Below are positions 15,545-24,593 of a stretch of 48,392 bases of DNA, in pieces (positions within the stretch are counted from its first letter, which is position 1; every line of letters starts with the position of its first letter). The notes under the pieces were generated by a model. It saw only the letters and a list, made by a program, of their open reading frames with translations. It made no database searches and was not told where the DNA came from. The stretch comes from an uncultured Mucilaginibacter sp. Lineage in GTDB: Bacteria > Bacteroidota > Bacteroidia > Sphingobacteriales > Sphingobacteriaceae. The position numbers and the translations under genes are program-made. Where the stretch lies: assembly GCA_903915155.1 (NCBI GenBank), contig CAIWRU010000178.1, forward strand, positions 1 through 48,392, given 5' to 3'.

Positions 15545-18454
15545 TCAGGTGCCGTATTCGGGTGTGGTTACTTCACTTTCCTCAAACTCGTAGTCTGTTA
15601 ACGGCGGACATGAGCATATCAGCGTTCTGTCGCCATAGGTATCGTTAACCCTGCCAACTGACGGCCAGAATTTGTAGGCCGCCACGTAAGGCAGCGGGAA
15701 GGCTGCTTTTTGGCGGGTGTAAGGATGTGCCCATTCGTTAGCTGTAATTACAGCGGCTGTATGTGGCGCATTTTTTAACGGGTTGTCTGTTTTGTATGAT
15801 AATCCTTTTTCCACGTCGTCGATTTCGTGGCGTATGGCTATCATGGCATCACAGAACCTATCCAGCTCGTGCTTTGGTTCTGATTCGGTAGGCTCAACCA
15901 TAACAGTGCCAGCAACCGGGAATGATACAGTAGGAGCGTGGAAGCCATAATCCATCAAACGTTTGGCAATATCAGTAACCTCAATACCAAAGCTCTTGAA
16001 CGCGCGACAATCCAGTATCATTTCATGCGCGCAACGGCCATGCGAACCTGTGTATAGCACAGGGTAATGGTGTTGCAACCGTGTTTTGATATAGTTGGCA
16101 TTTAAAATAGCATAACGTGTAGCATTGGTTAAACCATCGCCGCCCATCATGGCTATATAAGCGTGCGATATAATTAATATTGATGCCGAACCCCACGGTG
16201 CCGATGATACGGCGTGGATAGATTTACCCTTATCAATATCAACAACAGCGTGGCCCGGTAAAAATGGAACCAGGTGTTTGGCAACGCCGATTGGCCCCAT
16301 GCCCGGCCCGCCGCCGCCATGCGGTATGCAGAAGGTTTTATGCAAGTTTAAGTGACAAACATCGGCGCCTATATTGGCCGGGCTGGTGAGCCCCACCTGC
16401 GCGTTCATGTTGGCGCCATCCATATATACCTGTCCGCCATTCTGGTGTATGATGTCACAGATCTCGATGATCGATTCCTCGAAAACACCATGTGTTGATG
16501 GGTAAGTAACCATCAGGCACGATAATTCATTTTTATACTGTTCGGCTTTGGCTTTCAGGTCGGCAACGTCAATATTGCCATTATCATCGCAGCGCACTAC
16601 AACTATCTTCATCCCTGCCATAGCAGCCGATGCAGGGTTAGTGCCATGTGCCGATGATGGTATAAGGGCAATATTGCGGTGCCCCTCGCCTCTGTCGTTA
16701 TGAAAAGCGCGGATAACCATTAGCCCGGCATATTCGCCTTGTGCGCCGGCATTTGGTTGCAGGCTCATAGCGGCAAAGCCGGTAATCTCGCTTAGCCAGT
16801 TATTCAGTTCATCAAACAGCTGCATATAACCGCCGGTTTGGTCGGCAGGAGCAAAGGGGTGCATTTTGCTGAATTCCGCCCAGGTAACCGGTACCATTTC
16901 GGTGGTGGCGTTCAGTTTCATAGTACATGAACCCAGTGCGATCATGGAATGGCAAAGCGAAAGGTCCTTGGTTTCCAATGATTTTATATAACGCAGCATT
17001 TCATGTTCTGAATGGTGCGTATTGAATAACGGGTGTGTTAAATAAGCTGATGTACGTTGTTGCGCGGCAGGGATAACGGTTTTAATGTTGCCTTTCAGCT
17101 CATCAATATTTACGTCATTAAGATTTTTGCCTTTCACTTTGGCAAAGAACCTAACTATGGTTTTTATATCCTCCGGCGATGTGGTCTCATCCAGAGAAAT
17201 AGTAACTATCGAACCCTTATAGTGCAGGTTCATTTCATTGTTAAGCGCTTCGCCGTGTATCGGGCCAACCAAATCGCCCAGGTCAAACTTCACGGTGTCG
17301 AAGAATGATTTGTTCAGCTGTTTGTAGCCTAATTCTTCTAACGAATCGGCCAGTAATACAGCTAAGCCATGTATTCTTTGGGCTATCATTTTCAAACCTT
17401 CAGGGCCATGGTAAACAGCATACATACCGGCCATAATAGCCAGTAATGCCTGTGCGGTACAAATGTTCGAGGTAGCTTTATCCCTGCGGATATGCTGCTC
17501 ACGGGTTTGTAAAGCCATGCGCAGGGCATAATCGCCCGCACTATCAATGGTGACCCCGATTATACGGCCGGGCATAGAGCGTTTATATTCTTCTTTAGTA
17601 GCGAAAAATGCAGCATGTGGGCCACCAAAGCCCATCGGTACACCAAACCGCTGGGTATTACCAACAACAATATCAGCACCCCATTCGCCCGGAGGCGTTA
17701 AAAGCACCAGGCTCATCAGGTCGGCAACTACGGTTAGTTTTATACCTTTTTCGTGTGCTTTGGCAGCATAATCAGTATAGTTGTAAACTTCGCCTTCGCC
17801 TGCTGGATATTGCACTATCGCACCAAACATGTTTTCGGTAAGTTCGGTGGTTTGGTGATCGCCTATCAGCAACTCAATGCCGTAAGGCTGAGCGCGGGTT
17901 TTTAAAATATCAATGGTTTGCGGGTATAATTCCTGCGATACAAAGAAAATGTTCGCGTTTTGGTTCTTGCGCAAGCTGTATTGCATAAACATAGCCTCGG
18001 CAGCAGCGGTGCCTTCATCTAATAACGATGCATTGGCAATTTCCATCCCGGTAAGATCTACCACCATGGTTTGGAAATTTAATAGCGCCTGTAGACGGCC
18101 CTGAGCTATCTCGGCCTGGTAGGGAGTATATTGGGTATACCATCCGGGGTTTTCCAGTATATTACGCTGTATTACGCCCGGTACTATCACATCATAATAA
18201 CCCTGGCCTATGTACGATTTAAATACTTTGTTTTTTGATGCGGTTTGTTTTAGTGTGTTCAGGTAATCGAACTCACTTTTCGCCGCGGGTAAGTTTAATG
18301 GCTTTTTTAGCCTTATACCCGCAGGAACGGTTTGATCTATCAATTCATCGAGCGAGTTTACGCCGATGGTTTTTAACATTTGGGCAGTATCGGCCGGGTT
18401 AGGGGCAATATGCCTCGACTGGAATTTCTCCTGGTAATCTATGTTTAGCTTCAT
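15545..18454 (-). CDS. gcvP: Glycine dehydrogenase (decarboxylating), P protein
   Basis: Decarboxylates glycine and passes the aminomethyl group to lipoyl-GcvH in the glycine cleavage system. At 969 residues it is the long single-chain form (N and C halves fused). The PLP lysine lies near residue 706 in [16 protein letters not shown]; the glycine-rich loop [12 protein letters not shown] follows. The N-terminal half shows the conserved FIGQGYY-like segment (YIGQGYY) and [11 protein letters not shown]. gcvT and gcvH are not in this window. A good promoter lies 30-60 bp upstream and a strong terminator follows, so it is probably monocistronic. pdxJ, which makes its cofactor, is the upstream neighbour. 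Confidence 0.97.
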   Translation of the reverse strand: MKLNIDYQEKFQSRHIAPNPADTAQMLKTIGVNSLDELIDQTVPAGIRLKKPLNLPAAKSEFDYLNTLKQTASKNKVFKSYIGQGYYDVIVPGVIQRNILENPGWYTQYTPYQAEIAQGRLQALLNFQTMVVDLTGMEIANASLLDEGTAAAEAMFMQYSLRKNQNANIFFVSQELYPQTIDILKTRAQPYGIELLIGDHQTTELTENMFGAIVQYPAGEGEVYNYTDYAAKAHEKGIKLTVVADLMSLVLLTPPGEWGADIVVGNTQRFGVPMGFGGPHAAFFATKEEYKRSMPGRIIGVTIDSAGDYALRMALQTREQHIRRDKATSNICTAQALLAIMAGMYAVYHGPEGLKMIAQRIHGLAVLLADSLEELGYKQLNKSFFDTVKFDLGDLVGPIHGEALNNEMNLHYKGSIVTISLDETTSPEDIKTIVRFFAKVKGKNLNDVNIDELKGNIKTVIPAAQQRTSAYLTHPLFNTHHSEHEMLRYIKSLETKDLSLCHSMIALGSCTMKLNATTEMVPVTWAEFSKMHPFAPADQTGGYMQLFDELNNWLSEITGFAAMSLQPNAGAQGEYAGLMVIRAFHNDRGEGHRNIALIPSSAHGTNPASAAMAGMKIVVVRCDDNGNIDVADLKAKAEQYKNELSCLMVTYPSTHGVFEESIIEICDIIHQNGGQVYMDGANMNAQVGLTSPANIGADVCHLNLHKTFCIPHGGGGPGMGPIGVAKHLVPFLPGHAVVDIDKGKSIHAVSSAPWGSASILIISHAYIAMMGGDGLTNATRYAILNANYIKTRLQHHYPVLYTGSHGRCAHEMILDCRAFKSFGIEVTDIAKRLMDYGFHAPTVSFPVAGTVMVEPTESEPKHELDRFCDAMIAIRHEIDDVEKGLSYKTDNPLKNAPHTAAVITANEWAHPYTRQKAAFPLPYVAAYKFWPSVGRVNDTYGDRTLICSCPPLTDYEFEESEVTTPEYGT

Positions 18455-18482
18455 GCGAACTATGAGGGCAGTTAATTAGCCG

Positions 18483-18513
18483 CAAAGGTACAATTTTAGA
18501 CAATGAGTAACAA
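18483..18513 (-). promoter_or_regulatory. Promoter of gcvP (Bacteroidota type)
   Basis: On the minus strand the -7 box TACCTTTG (18490-18483) matches TAnnTTTG perfectly and the -33 TTG (18513-18511) lies 20 bp upstream. Transcription would start near 18477, about 23 nt before the gcvP ATG. A direct repeat ACAATGAGTA overlaps the -33 region and could be an operator. Confidence 0.7.
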
Positions 18514-18597
18514 TGAGTAAACACACGCTTGCGTGGTTTTTACATTGCATTAATATAGTATTCTTTGTTCGATTAAAATTGTTTCAAACGCCTAAGT

Positions 18598-19320
18598 TCA
18601 AGCACTAGCCAATTGCCTTAAATACATCTGCACAGTATTTTCCAAACCATAGTATAAGGCATCGCTTATTAAAGCATGGCCTATGCTTACTTCAAGCAGA
18701 CCCGGTACGTTTTCGGCGAAATATTTAAGGTTATGCAGGTCGAGGTCGTGCCCGGCGTTTATGCCTAGCCCGGCTTGCTGTGCCACCTTTGCTGCTTCAA
18801 CATAAGTTGCTATGGCTATCTCCCTGCCCTGTTGGTAATGACTTGCATAGCCTTCAGTATATAGCTCAATGCGGTCGGTACCTGTTTTTGCTGCACCTTC
18901 AACCATGGCAGGTACAGGATCGACAAATATGGAAACCCGTATGCCCGCATCTTTAAATACCGCTATCATGTCGGTTAAATAATCGTGGTTAGCAATGGTG
19001 TCCCAGCCGTGGTTTGATGTTATCTGTCCTAAAACATCGGGCACCAAAGTTACCTGCGCGGGTTGAGTGGCTAATACCAGGTCGATAAATTTTTGCTCCT
19101 GGCAATTGCCTTCGATATTAAATTCAGTTGTTATCACTTTTTTAAGGTCGAAAACATCATTGTACCTGATGTGCCTTTCGTCGGGGCGCGGATGCACGGT
19201 GATACCCTGCGCTCCAAATTTTTCACAATCAAGGGCTACCTGTACCAGGTTAGGATTATTCCCCCCGCGCGAATTACGCAGCGTTGCAATTTTATTTATG
19301 TTGACGGATAAACGGGTCAT
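18598..19320 (-). CDS. pdxJ: Pyridoxine 5'-phosphate synthase
   Basis: Joins 1-deoxyxylulose 5-phosphate and 3-amino-2-oxopropyl phosphate to form pyridoxine 5'-phosphate (DXP-dependent vitamin B6 route). The 240 residues are a full TIM barrel: [69 protein letters not shown] and [17 protein letters not shown]. Catalytic Glu, His and the phosphate-binding GHD/IGHA segments are all present. It lies 143 bp upstream of gcvP in the same direction. Confidence 0.96.
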   Translation of the reverse strand: MTRLSVNINKIATLRNSRGGNNPNLVQVALDCEKFGAQGITVHPRPDERHIRYNDVFDLKKVITTEFNIEGNCQEQKFIDLVLATQPAQVTLVPDVLGQITSNHGWDTIANHDYLTDMIAVFKDAGIRVSIFVDPVPAMVEGAAKTGTDRIELYTEGYASHYQQGREIAIATYVEAAKVAQQAGLGINAGHDLDLHNLKYFAENVPGLLEVSIGHALISDALYYGLENTVQMYLRQLASA

Positions 19321-19410
19321 TTGTATTTATAATTTTGCCTCGGTAAATATCATTAAATACTTTATTAACATATAAAACATTTTTATGATTGCGGTTATTT
19401 ACATGCAGGT

Positions 19411-20415
19411 ATGAAAAAAAGGCTAAAGTTTATATTGTTTTCGCTGCTACTAAGCGCATCAGCCTTTGTTGTAAATGCACAGGCCAATTTCACCAAAATA
19501 GAAAATTACAAAGCTTACTATGGCGTTGCCACGCACTTGCCGCGCGAACTGATGATACTGCGCAGTTTCGACAATTACGGTAAACATTACCTGTTGCTCG
19601 TAAACCCGCAAACATTGGAAACCCGTATTGACGAAAGCGATTTTTACCAGGTGCGGCCCATGAGTATGACCCAGGCACGAGCGTTCTTTATTACTACCCC
19701 TTATCAAAAGGCATTGAAGAAAGCTGAAAAACAATCGGTAGCCATACAGGATGCCGGTATTGAAGCGGGCATACCTAAAGAAACAGGTATCAGCTTAACG
19801 GCCGACCTTTGCCCATCGCACCGCCCGCTGGATAAAGTGATATTCACCGATCTTATCGCTGAATTCAAAAAGGTGGAGAGGCCTGTACCTGTGGCGTTAT
19901 CAATCACCGGCGTATGGATGCGTCAGCATCCGCAGGACCTGGATTGGTTGAAAAAGATGCAGGCGAATAAAGAGATCTATATCACCTGGATAAACCATTC
20001 CTTTAACCATCGCGTTAGCTTAAAACAACCACTAAAAGAGAACTTTTTGCTTGAACCCGGCACCGATATTAATTATGAAGTGCTTGAAACAGAAAAAGCC
20101 ATGCTCAAAAATGGCTTGCTACCTTCTGTGTTTTTTAGGTTCCCGGGACTGGTGTCTGATCAGCAATTAGTTTACCGTATAACTGATCTCGGGTTAATCC
20201 CCGTGGGGACTGACGCATGGCTGGCTAAGGGACAGCAACCGCAGGCGGGAAGTATTGTGCTGATACACGGCAATGGTAACGAACCCGTTGGGGTAAAGGA
20301 CTTTATCAACCTGCTGCACTCTAAAACACAGGCCATCGCCAAAAAACAATGGCTGCTGTACGACCTGCGCGAAAGTGTGGATGAGGAGTTTGAGGATACG
20401 ACTAAAACTAAATAA
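19411..20415 (+). CDS. Secreted polysaccharide deacetylase-like protein
   Basis: A 334-residue protein with an N-terminal signal peptide (KFILFSLLLSASAFVVNAQA, cleaved about residue 24). Residues about 120-330 resemble the NodB deacetylase fold: SLTADLCPSHR (motif 1 Asp), WINHSFNHR (motif 2 HxxxH), FFRFPGLVSD (motif 3) and IVLIHGNGN (motif 5-like). These bind the metal and catalyse removal of acetyl groups from glycans. The 100-residue N-terminal part is not recognised. It should act in the periplasm or outside the cell. It is divergent from pdxJ. Confidence 0.82.
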   Translation: MKKRLKFILFSLLLSASAFVVNAQANFTKIENYKAYYGVATHLPRELMILRSFDNYGKHYLLLVNPQTLETRIDESDFYQVRPMSMTQARAFFITTPYQKALKKAEKQSVAIQDAGIEAGIPKETGISLTADLCPSHRPLDKVIFTDLIAEFKKVERPVPVALSITGVWMRQHPQDLDWLKKMQANKEIYITWINHSFNHRVSLKQPLKENFLLEPGTDINYEVLETEKAMLKNGLLPSVFFRFPGLVSDQQLVYRITDLGLIPVGTDAWLAKGQQPQAGSIVLIHGNGNEPVGVKDFINLLHSKTQAIAKKQWLLYDLRESVDEEFEDTTKTK

Positions 20416-20416
20416 G

Positions 20417-20509
20417 GTTAACATAACTTAACACAATTTCGACCTATTTACCAATTAATATATTGATAATCAATAGTTTAATAAACAAAAGGGGTTAATT
20501 GTGTTAACC
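20417..20509. repeat. Inverted repeat TTAACACAATT ... AATTGTGTTAA
   Basis: An 11-bp perfect inverted repeat: 20428-20438 and 20497-20507, with the further match GGTTAAC (20417-20423) and GTTAACC (20503-20509). The two arms are about 58 bp apart, in the spacer between the deacetylase and DUF5655 genes. There is no T-run, so it looks more like paired regulator sites than a terminator. Confidence 0.5.
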
Positions 20510-20576
20510 ATGTATTTACGCCTTGTGGGGGACTTAGTCGGCATAATTCACTAACTTTAATACAAGTAAACACCCC

Positions 20577-20978
20577 ATGAGCTGGACCTGCCCCAAATGC
20601 GAACGTGAGCTTGTAAATGAAAAGCAGCGACATTATTGCGCAAAAATAAGTTTGGACACTTTGTTCGCCGGTAGGCCGCCTGAACTGGTTTTGGTGTTTG
20701 ATAAGATTTTAGCCGAAGTTGCCGATTGGGATGGCGTACTGGTAAGCACAAGCCCCAATTGTATTGTGTTTGTGCATAAGCAAACATTTTTCGTGATCCG
20801 GCCCATGCAAAAACAGCTCGACCTTAAATTTTATTCGGCAACGCGACTGGAAGGGCCAATGATAGTAAAAAGTGTGGCACATGCGGGCCGTTATGTAAAC
20901 AATGTGCGCGTGGCCCTGTTAACTGATCTGAGCCCATTGTTATTTAAATTGATAAGGAACTCTTATATTTTATTGTAA
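20577..20978 (+). CDS. DUF5655-domain protein with zinc-ribbon start
   Basis: A 133-residue soluble protein. The first 21 residues form a small metal-binding knuckle (CPKCERELVNEKQRHYC: Cys 5, Cys 8, His 19, Cys 21), followed by the DUF5655 domain, with the alternating strands VLVSTSPNCIVFVHKQTFFVI and the ending LIRNSYILL. The function of the family is unknown. The next gene begins 1 bp after its stop, so the two are co-translated. Confidence 0.82.
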   Translation: MSWTCPKCERELVNEKQRHYCAKISLDTLFAGRPPELVLVFDKILAEVADWDGVLVSTSPNCIVFVHKQTFFVIRPMQKQLDLKFYSATRLEGPMIVKSVAHAGRYVNNVRVALLTDLSPLLFKLIRNSYILL

Positions 20979-20979
20979 T

Positions 20980-21339
20980 ATGTACCAGGCACTTCACATC
21001 AGCCCCATGATACCATCGTACAATATAAAAGAAACGGTGGCATTTTTTGTTGATATATTGGAGTTTACCCCTTTTATGAACGAAGATGGTTATGCCATTT
21101 TATATAAGGACAAACACGCCGTTCATATTCTGCCTGCAGGTACCGACATTGGCGAAATGGAATTTTACCTGGAAGTAGATAATATTGACGTAATGTGGGA
21201 AGAGATAAAAGACAAGCTAACTGGCATAAAAGTACGCGCGCCGTTTGACCGTGAATATGGTATGCGCGAAATGCACATCATCATCCCCCAAACAAAAACT
21301 CTGCTGTTTGTAGGGCATGCAAGCCCCCCAACCCCCTGA
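20980..21339 (+). CDS. VOC-family (glyoxalase/bleomycin-resistance fold) protein
   Basis: A 119-residue protein with the beta-alpha-beta-beta-beta unit of the vicinal oxygen chelate fold: an N-terminal NIKETVAFFVDILEFTPF, then DKHAVHILPAG, MEFYLEVDNIDVMWEEI and FDREYGMREMHIIIP. Substrate unknown. Its C-terminus HASPPTP and its TGA are encoded by a short GC-rich repeat, so the natural tail has been replaced. It is translationally linked to the DUF5655 gene. Confidence 0.82.
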   Translation: MYQALHISPMIPSYNIKETVAFFVDILEFTPFMNEDGYAILYKDKHAVHILPAGTDIGEMEFYLEVDNIDVMWEEIKDKLTGIKVRAPFDREYGMREMHIIIPQTKTLLFVGHASPPTP

Positions 21340-21386
21340 CCGCGTGTCGCCTTAGCTTTAGCGGTGGCGCAAGGGGGAGTTTTTGA
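21323..21386 (+). repeat. GC-rich stop-codon element after the VOC gene
   Basis: GCCCCCCAACCCCCTGA (which holds the VOC stop) is followed by a GC-rich insert and then AAGGGGGAGTTTTTGA. CCCCCT can pair with AGGGGG around the insert and the T5 run follows, so it can act as a terminator. The last 16 bases are identical to the minus strand of the element at 46086-46112. Confidence 0.65.
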
Positions 21387-21512
21387 AATACTGCAAACTT
21401 TGTCGGATTCTTAATTAGGCTTATATTCAAGTCATATTTTCCTGTATTTTAATTAGTTACGGTAATTGTCAAATAATATGTGTATCTTGCCACAATAATT
21501 AAATAAAATATA

Positions 21513-21704
21513 ATGCAAAAAGGAACAGTAAAATTTTTTAATGAAACAAAAGGCTTCGGTTTTATCACCCCAAGTAGTGGTGGAAGTGAAGTTTTTGTTC
21601 ACTCAAGCGGACTTATTGATGGCATTCGTGAGAATGACAGCGTTGAGTACGAAGTTGAACAGGGTAAAAAAGGCCCTAACGCGGTAAATGTAAAAGTAGC
21701 TTAA
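21513..21704 (+). CDS. cspA: Cold-shock-type RNA-binding protein
   Basis: A 63-residue single cold-shock domain: GTVKFFNETKGFGFI (RNP1 KGFGFI), EVFVHSSGL (RNP2 VFVHS) and VEYEVEQGKKGPNAVNV. It binds single-stranded RNA and DNA and melts secondary structure. The spacer of about 170 bp upstream could hold the long leader that such genes often have. A strong terminator follows within 25 bp, so it is monocistronic. Confidence 0.95.
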   Translation: MQKGTVKFFNETKGFGFITPSSGGSEVFVHSSGLIDGIRENDSVEYEVEQGKKGPNAVNVKVA

Positions 21705-21727
21705 TCACTATATAAATTCATCGTAAA

Positions 21728-21758
21728 GCATCCTTCATTTACGAAGGATGCTTTTTTT
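21728..21758 (+). terminator. Intrinsic terminator of the cold-shock gene
   Basis: A perfect 10-bp stem AGCATCCTTC / GAAGGATGCT with a 5-6 nt loop, followed by seven T. It lies 24 bp past the stop codon. Confidence 0.95.
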
Positions 21759-21764
21759 ATTATC

Positions 21765-22004
21765 ATGAAGACACAAAAAACATTCGCTACTGTAAGTCAG
21801 AAAGAGAATTTCAGGACTAAATTCGCAGAGATAGTTGCCCAAAACGAGGCGCTTAAGAACAAGTATAATATCCAGTTTTTTGATACCGCTGCAAAAAGCA
21901 ACTACGCTTTTAGCAACTTAAACGGCAAATCAATAAATATAATGGAACACCTTTCGGTTGAAGAACTTGAGCAATACAGGGTGCTAAAAAACCAATGGCA
22001 ATAG
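21765..22004 (+). CDS. Small hypothetical protein
   Basis: 79 residues, charged and helical, with no signal peptide or membrane segment; not recognised. The N-terminus (KTQKTFATVSQKENF) and the C-terminal NIMEHLSVEELEQYRVLKNQ are typical of small cytoplasmic Bacteroidota proteins. It starts 7 bp after the cold-shock terminator, so it needs its own promoter or read-through. It may be real because the codon use matches its neighbours and no other frame competes. Confidence 0.55.
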   Translation: MKTQKTFATVSQKENFRTKFAEIVAQNEALKNKYNIQFFDTAAKSNYAFSNLNGKSINIMEHLSVEELEQYRVLKNQWQ

Positions 22005-22066
22005 CCACTTAGGTATCATAATTATAAAGGGGGTTGTTTTACGCTTCTCCCTTTTTTGAATTGCCA

Positions 22067-22603
22067 CTAAAGCGCAAATCCATCAGGCAGGGTTCCTTCA
22101 ACCTTAGCATTGCCGGCCTTTTTAAACATGATGGATTGTATGCGGCCGCGCGTCATGGTGTTGCCTACTATACGGTTAATGTTGTTTTGAAGCATCAGCA
22201 TGGTTACACGCTGCCCCGACCAAACGGTACATACCAGGTGTGTACCCTCCGCGTTTTTATCAGGATTATCTAATTCCTCGCCCCAGCCATAAGCTTGTTT
22301 TATCAGGCCGTCGATATATATTATACTGCCTTCATCGCGCAGGTACAAGTGTATCTCGGTCACTATGCCATGTTCGCTTACCAATACCACCCTGTCGAAA
22401 TATTTATGAAGGGAATTGGCTTTGGGCTGCACCTCATTCTCATCGGGGTGTTTTTCAAGCGGAACATAAATTTGCCCTTTATATTTTGAAAGGCTATCGC
22501 CTAAGTGGAATTGCAGGAAACCGTTTTTGAGGTCGAGGTTTTTAATGGCCTGTGCATTAGCAAATAATGGTAGTAACAACGCAAAAAGTAAAAGCTTCTT
22601 CAT
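22067..22603 (-). CDS. Secreted hypothetical protein
   Basis: 178 residues with a clear signal peptide (KKLLLFALLLPLFANAQA, cleavage near residue 18-20). The mature part has the segment FLQFHLGDSLSKYKGQI and a beta-rich body, with no catalytic motif that I recognise. Such proteins are exported to the periplasm or outer surface in Bacteroidota. It is convergent with the small gene at 21765 and stands alone. Confidence 0.75.
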   Translation of the reverse strand: MKKLLLFALLLPLFANAQAIKNLDLKNGFLQFHLGDSLSKYKGQIYVPLEKHPDENEVQPKANSLHKYFDRVVLVSEHGIVTEIHLYLRDEGSIIYIDGLIKQAYGWGEELDNPDKNAEGTHLVCTVWSGQRVTMLMLQNNINRIVGNTMTRGRIQSIMFKKAGNAKVEGTLPDGFAL

Positions 22604-22722
22604 TATGCAATTTTAATAAAACTAAAGCAATTGAACGTTTTTTTGGAGGAATTGTGTTGAATGGGGAAACTTTTTATGCCCATGCTTCGGAAAAAACGAA
22701 TAATGCGGCGCACAATTGCGGT

Positions 22723-23517
22723 TTATCCCTTTTTAAACCATGGAACAAAAACACTCGTGCTTTTTTGGTATGCCCGGTAAGCATCGCCTTTTGTTTTTAA
22801 TGATTGCTGCTCGGTTGTTGGTATCCCTGTTACCTTCAGCAATAAAAATAAAATAATGGCCGGGCTGATGATGGCAATATAGCCATACGGCGATGTCAGC
22901 GCGAAAATGAAGTACGAGAACCACATCAGCCATTCAAAAAAATAATTTGGGTGGCGCGAATAGTTCCAAAGGCCGGTATCGCATACTTTGCCTTTGTTAG
23001 CAGCGTTTTTTTTAAAGTTAGCCAGTTGCTGATCTGCTATCGCCTCGCCCAAAACGCTTATGGCCCATAAAATGGCCCCGGCATATTCCAGTGGCGATAT
23101 TACCGGGTTTGTATTCATGGCGCTGATAAAGAACGGGATGGCCAGCAGCACATTTGATGCCGCCTGCATCTGGAAAAAGCCTGCCATTTTTGGTTCGGCG
23201 TTTTTGCCCCAATCCTCGCGTATTTGTTTGTAGCGTGGTTCTTCTTCGTGCAGATGCTTAAATATCCTGATAGCCAAATGGGTACCTAAGCGCAAGCCGG
23301 CTATCACTACCATGCTGCATAATAATATCTTGCGTGGCTCAAACCCCGGCGCGAATAGGAACAGGATGATGGCGATGACCGGGAAATTGTACGACCAGAA
23401 TATGTCAACCACACCCGCGTTCTTTATTTTGTACGACCATAGCCACACCAAAAACATAATAAAGCAGCAGGTTACAAGGCTGTATAGCGCCAAACTTAGC
23501 AATGAGCTGTTATCCAT
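22723..23517 (-). CDS. DUF1295 membrane protein (steroid 5-alpha-reductase-like)
   Basis: 264 residues with about seven hydrophobic segments. The C-terminal signature GLWNYSRHPNYFFEWLMWFSYF (described; Asn, Arg, His and Pro conserved) is that of DUF1295 and the related isoprenylcysteine methyltransferase and 5-alpha-reductase families. It is likely an inner-membrane enzyme acting on a lipid or isoprenoid; the substrate is unknown. Its start overlaps the end of the upstream DUF1475-like gene by 8 bp, which indicates translational coupling, and a peroxiredoxin gene lies just upstream of that. Confidence 0.88.
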   Translation of the reverse strand: MDNSSLLSLALYSLVTCCFIMFLVWLWSYKIKNAGVVDIFWSYNFPVIAIILFLFAPGFEPRKILLCSMVVIAGLRLGTHLAIRIFKHLHEEEPRYKQIREDWGKNAEPKMAGFFQMQAASNVLLAIPFFISAMNTNPVISPLEYAGAILWAISVLGEAIADQQLANFKKNAANKGKVCDTGLWNYSRHPNYFFEWLMWFSYFIFALTSPYGYIAIISPAIILFLLLKVTGIPTTEQQSLKTKGDAYRAYQKSTSVFVPWFKKG

Positions 23518-23845
23518 TTTGTTTGCTGAAAAGTTCTTTTAATCCCTCGCCGGGTTTTAGCTTAAAAAGCTGTATAAGCATATAAGCGCAACTGGCAATG
23601 CTACCCAATGTAACCAATAATATTAACCAAATGATCTTGAGGTACAACTTGTTTTCTTTATAACACAGCCATACAAAAATTACGGTTACGTTGGCGTAAA
23701 AATCCCAAAGAGTGGCGCGCATCCAGGGTATGCCGCCTAAAAAATCCCACTGGCTAAACAGGTTGCTGGCCATGCTTGTGCTGATCACCGTGTAGCACAT
23801 CCATAAAAAAAGCAGGCTAAAAAGCACCTTGAGAAAGTTTACCAT
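23510..23845 (-). CDS. Small membrane protein, DUF1475-like
   Basis: 111 residues with three hydrophobic segments. The segment WMRATLWDFYANVTVIFVWL resembles DUF1475, a small family also found in plants, but I hold that assignment loosely. It overlaps the DUF1295 gene by 8 bp and starts 1 bp after the peroxiredoxin stop, so three genes form one operon: peroxiredoxin - this - DUF1295. A joint membrane-lipid role is inference. Confidence 0.72.
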   Translation of the reverse strand: MVNFLKVLFSLLFLWMCYTVISTSMASNLFSQWDFLGGIPWMRATLWDFYANVTVIFVWLCYKENKLYLKIIWLILLVTLGSIASCAYMLIQLFKLKPGEGLKELFSKQNG

Positions 23846-23846
23846 A

Positions 23847-24395
23847 TTATTTTTTGTTGGCCGCTATTATAAATTGCAGGGCATCGTCGGCATGTTCCTT
23901 GCCTTGCAGCATGGCTTCGTGGGTATAAACTATTTTTCCTTTCAGGTCGATAACAAAAGTTTCGCGCCCGCTGAAAAACATCTTCCCTTGTACGCCGAAC
24001 AGGTTATATACTTTATTACCGGGGTCGCTTAGCAAAGTAAATGGCAGTTTGTAGTGTTGCTGGAACTCTTTATGACTCGCAACTGTACCACCGTTTACGC
24101 CAATAACCATTGCCCCGGCTTTGGTGAAAGCGTCGAAACTATCGCGAAAAGCGCAGGCCTCTTTGGTGCAAACCATGCTTTCATCCTTTGGATAAAAATA
24201 GATCACCAATACTTTTTTGCCAATATAATCACGGACGTTGAATGTTTTGCCGTCCTGATCGGTTAGTGTAAATGAGGGTACATTGTCGCCCACTATCAGG
24301 GTTTTGTCGGCAGTTCGGGCATGGCTGTTACTGCCGAAACACAGCAGTATAAAAGCCAAAATAAATAAAGCGTTTTTAAGGTTGATCGTTTTCAT
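23847..24395 (-). CDS. Exported peroxiredoxin, BCP/AhpC-TSA type
   Basis: Reduces peroxides through a cysteine. 182 residues; the first 26 form a signal peptide (ALFILAFILLCFGSNSHA), so it works in the periplasm, unlike standard BCP. The peroxidatic Cys 76 and likely resolving Cys 81 sit in YPKDESMVCTKEACAFRDSF. The usual TPGC just before the active Cys is replaced by SMVC; Ser keeps the hydroxyl at the -3 position. It leads an operon with two membrane proteins. Confidence 0.9.
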   Translation of the reverse strand: MKTINLKNALFILAFILLCFGSNSHARTADKTLIVGDNVPSFTLTDQDGKTFNVRDYIGKKVLVIYFYPKDESMVCTKEACAFRDSFDAFTKAGAMVIGVNGGTVASHKEFQQHYKLPFTLLSDPGNKVYNLFGVQGKMFFSGRETFVIDLKGKIVYTHEAMLQGKEHADDALQFIIAANKK

Positions 24396-24440
24396 AATAC
24401 AATATACGTTAGATAGGCGCAGTTGCGATTTATTATTACT

Positions 24441-24521
24441 AAGTATTTAGTAGCTGGTATCAAGTATCAAGACAAAAAATAGCAAGATCTTACCACTTGC
24501 TACTAAATACTTGCTACTAAA
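24441..24521. repeat. Word-repeat hairpin (AAGTATTTAGTAGC words)
   Basis: The left arm reads AAGTATTTAGTAGC then TATCAAG twice; the right arm reads CTTGCTACTAAATA and CTTGCTACTAAA. The arms are inverse complements over about 14 bp in two registers. It lies between divergent peroxiredoxin and DinB genes. Confidence 0.65.
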
Positions 24522-24593
24522 AAACGCTGCTGACATAGGGCTGTCATTACCGCATGGTTTATTTGTATTGTAAAACTTAAAAAAACTAAAGCT

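Noticed and set aside
18455..18597. Glycine riboswitch upstream of gcvP
   Set aside because: The spacer between the promoter and ATG is only about 25 nt, too short for the aptamer, and no aptamer core is seen.
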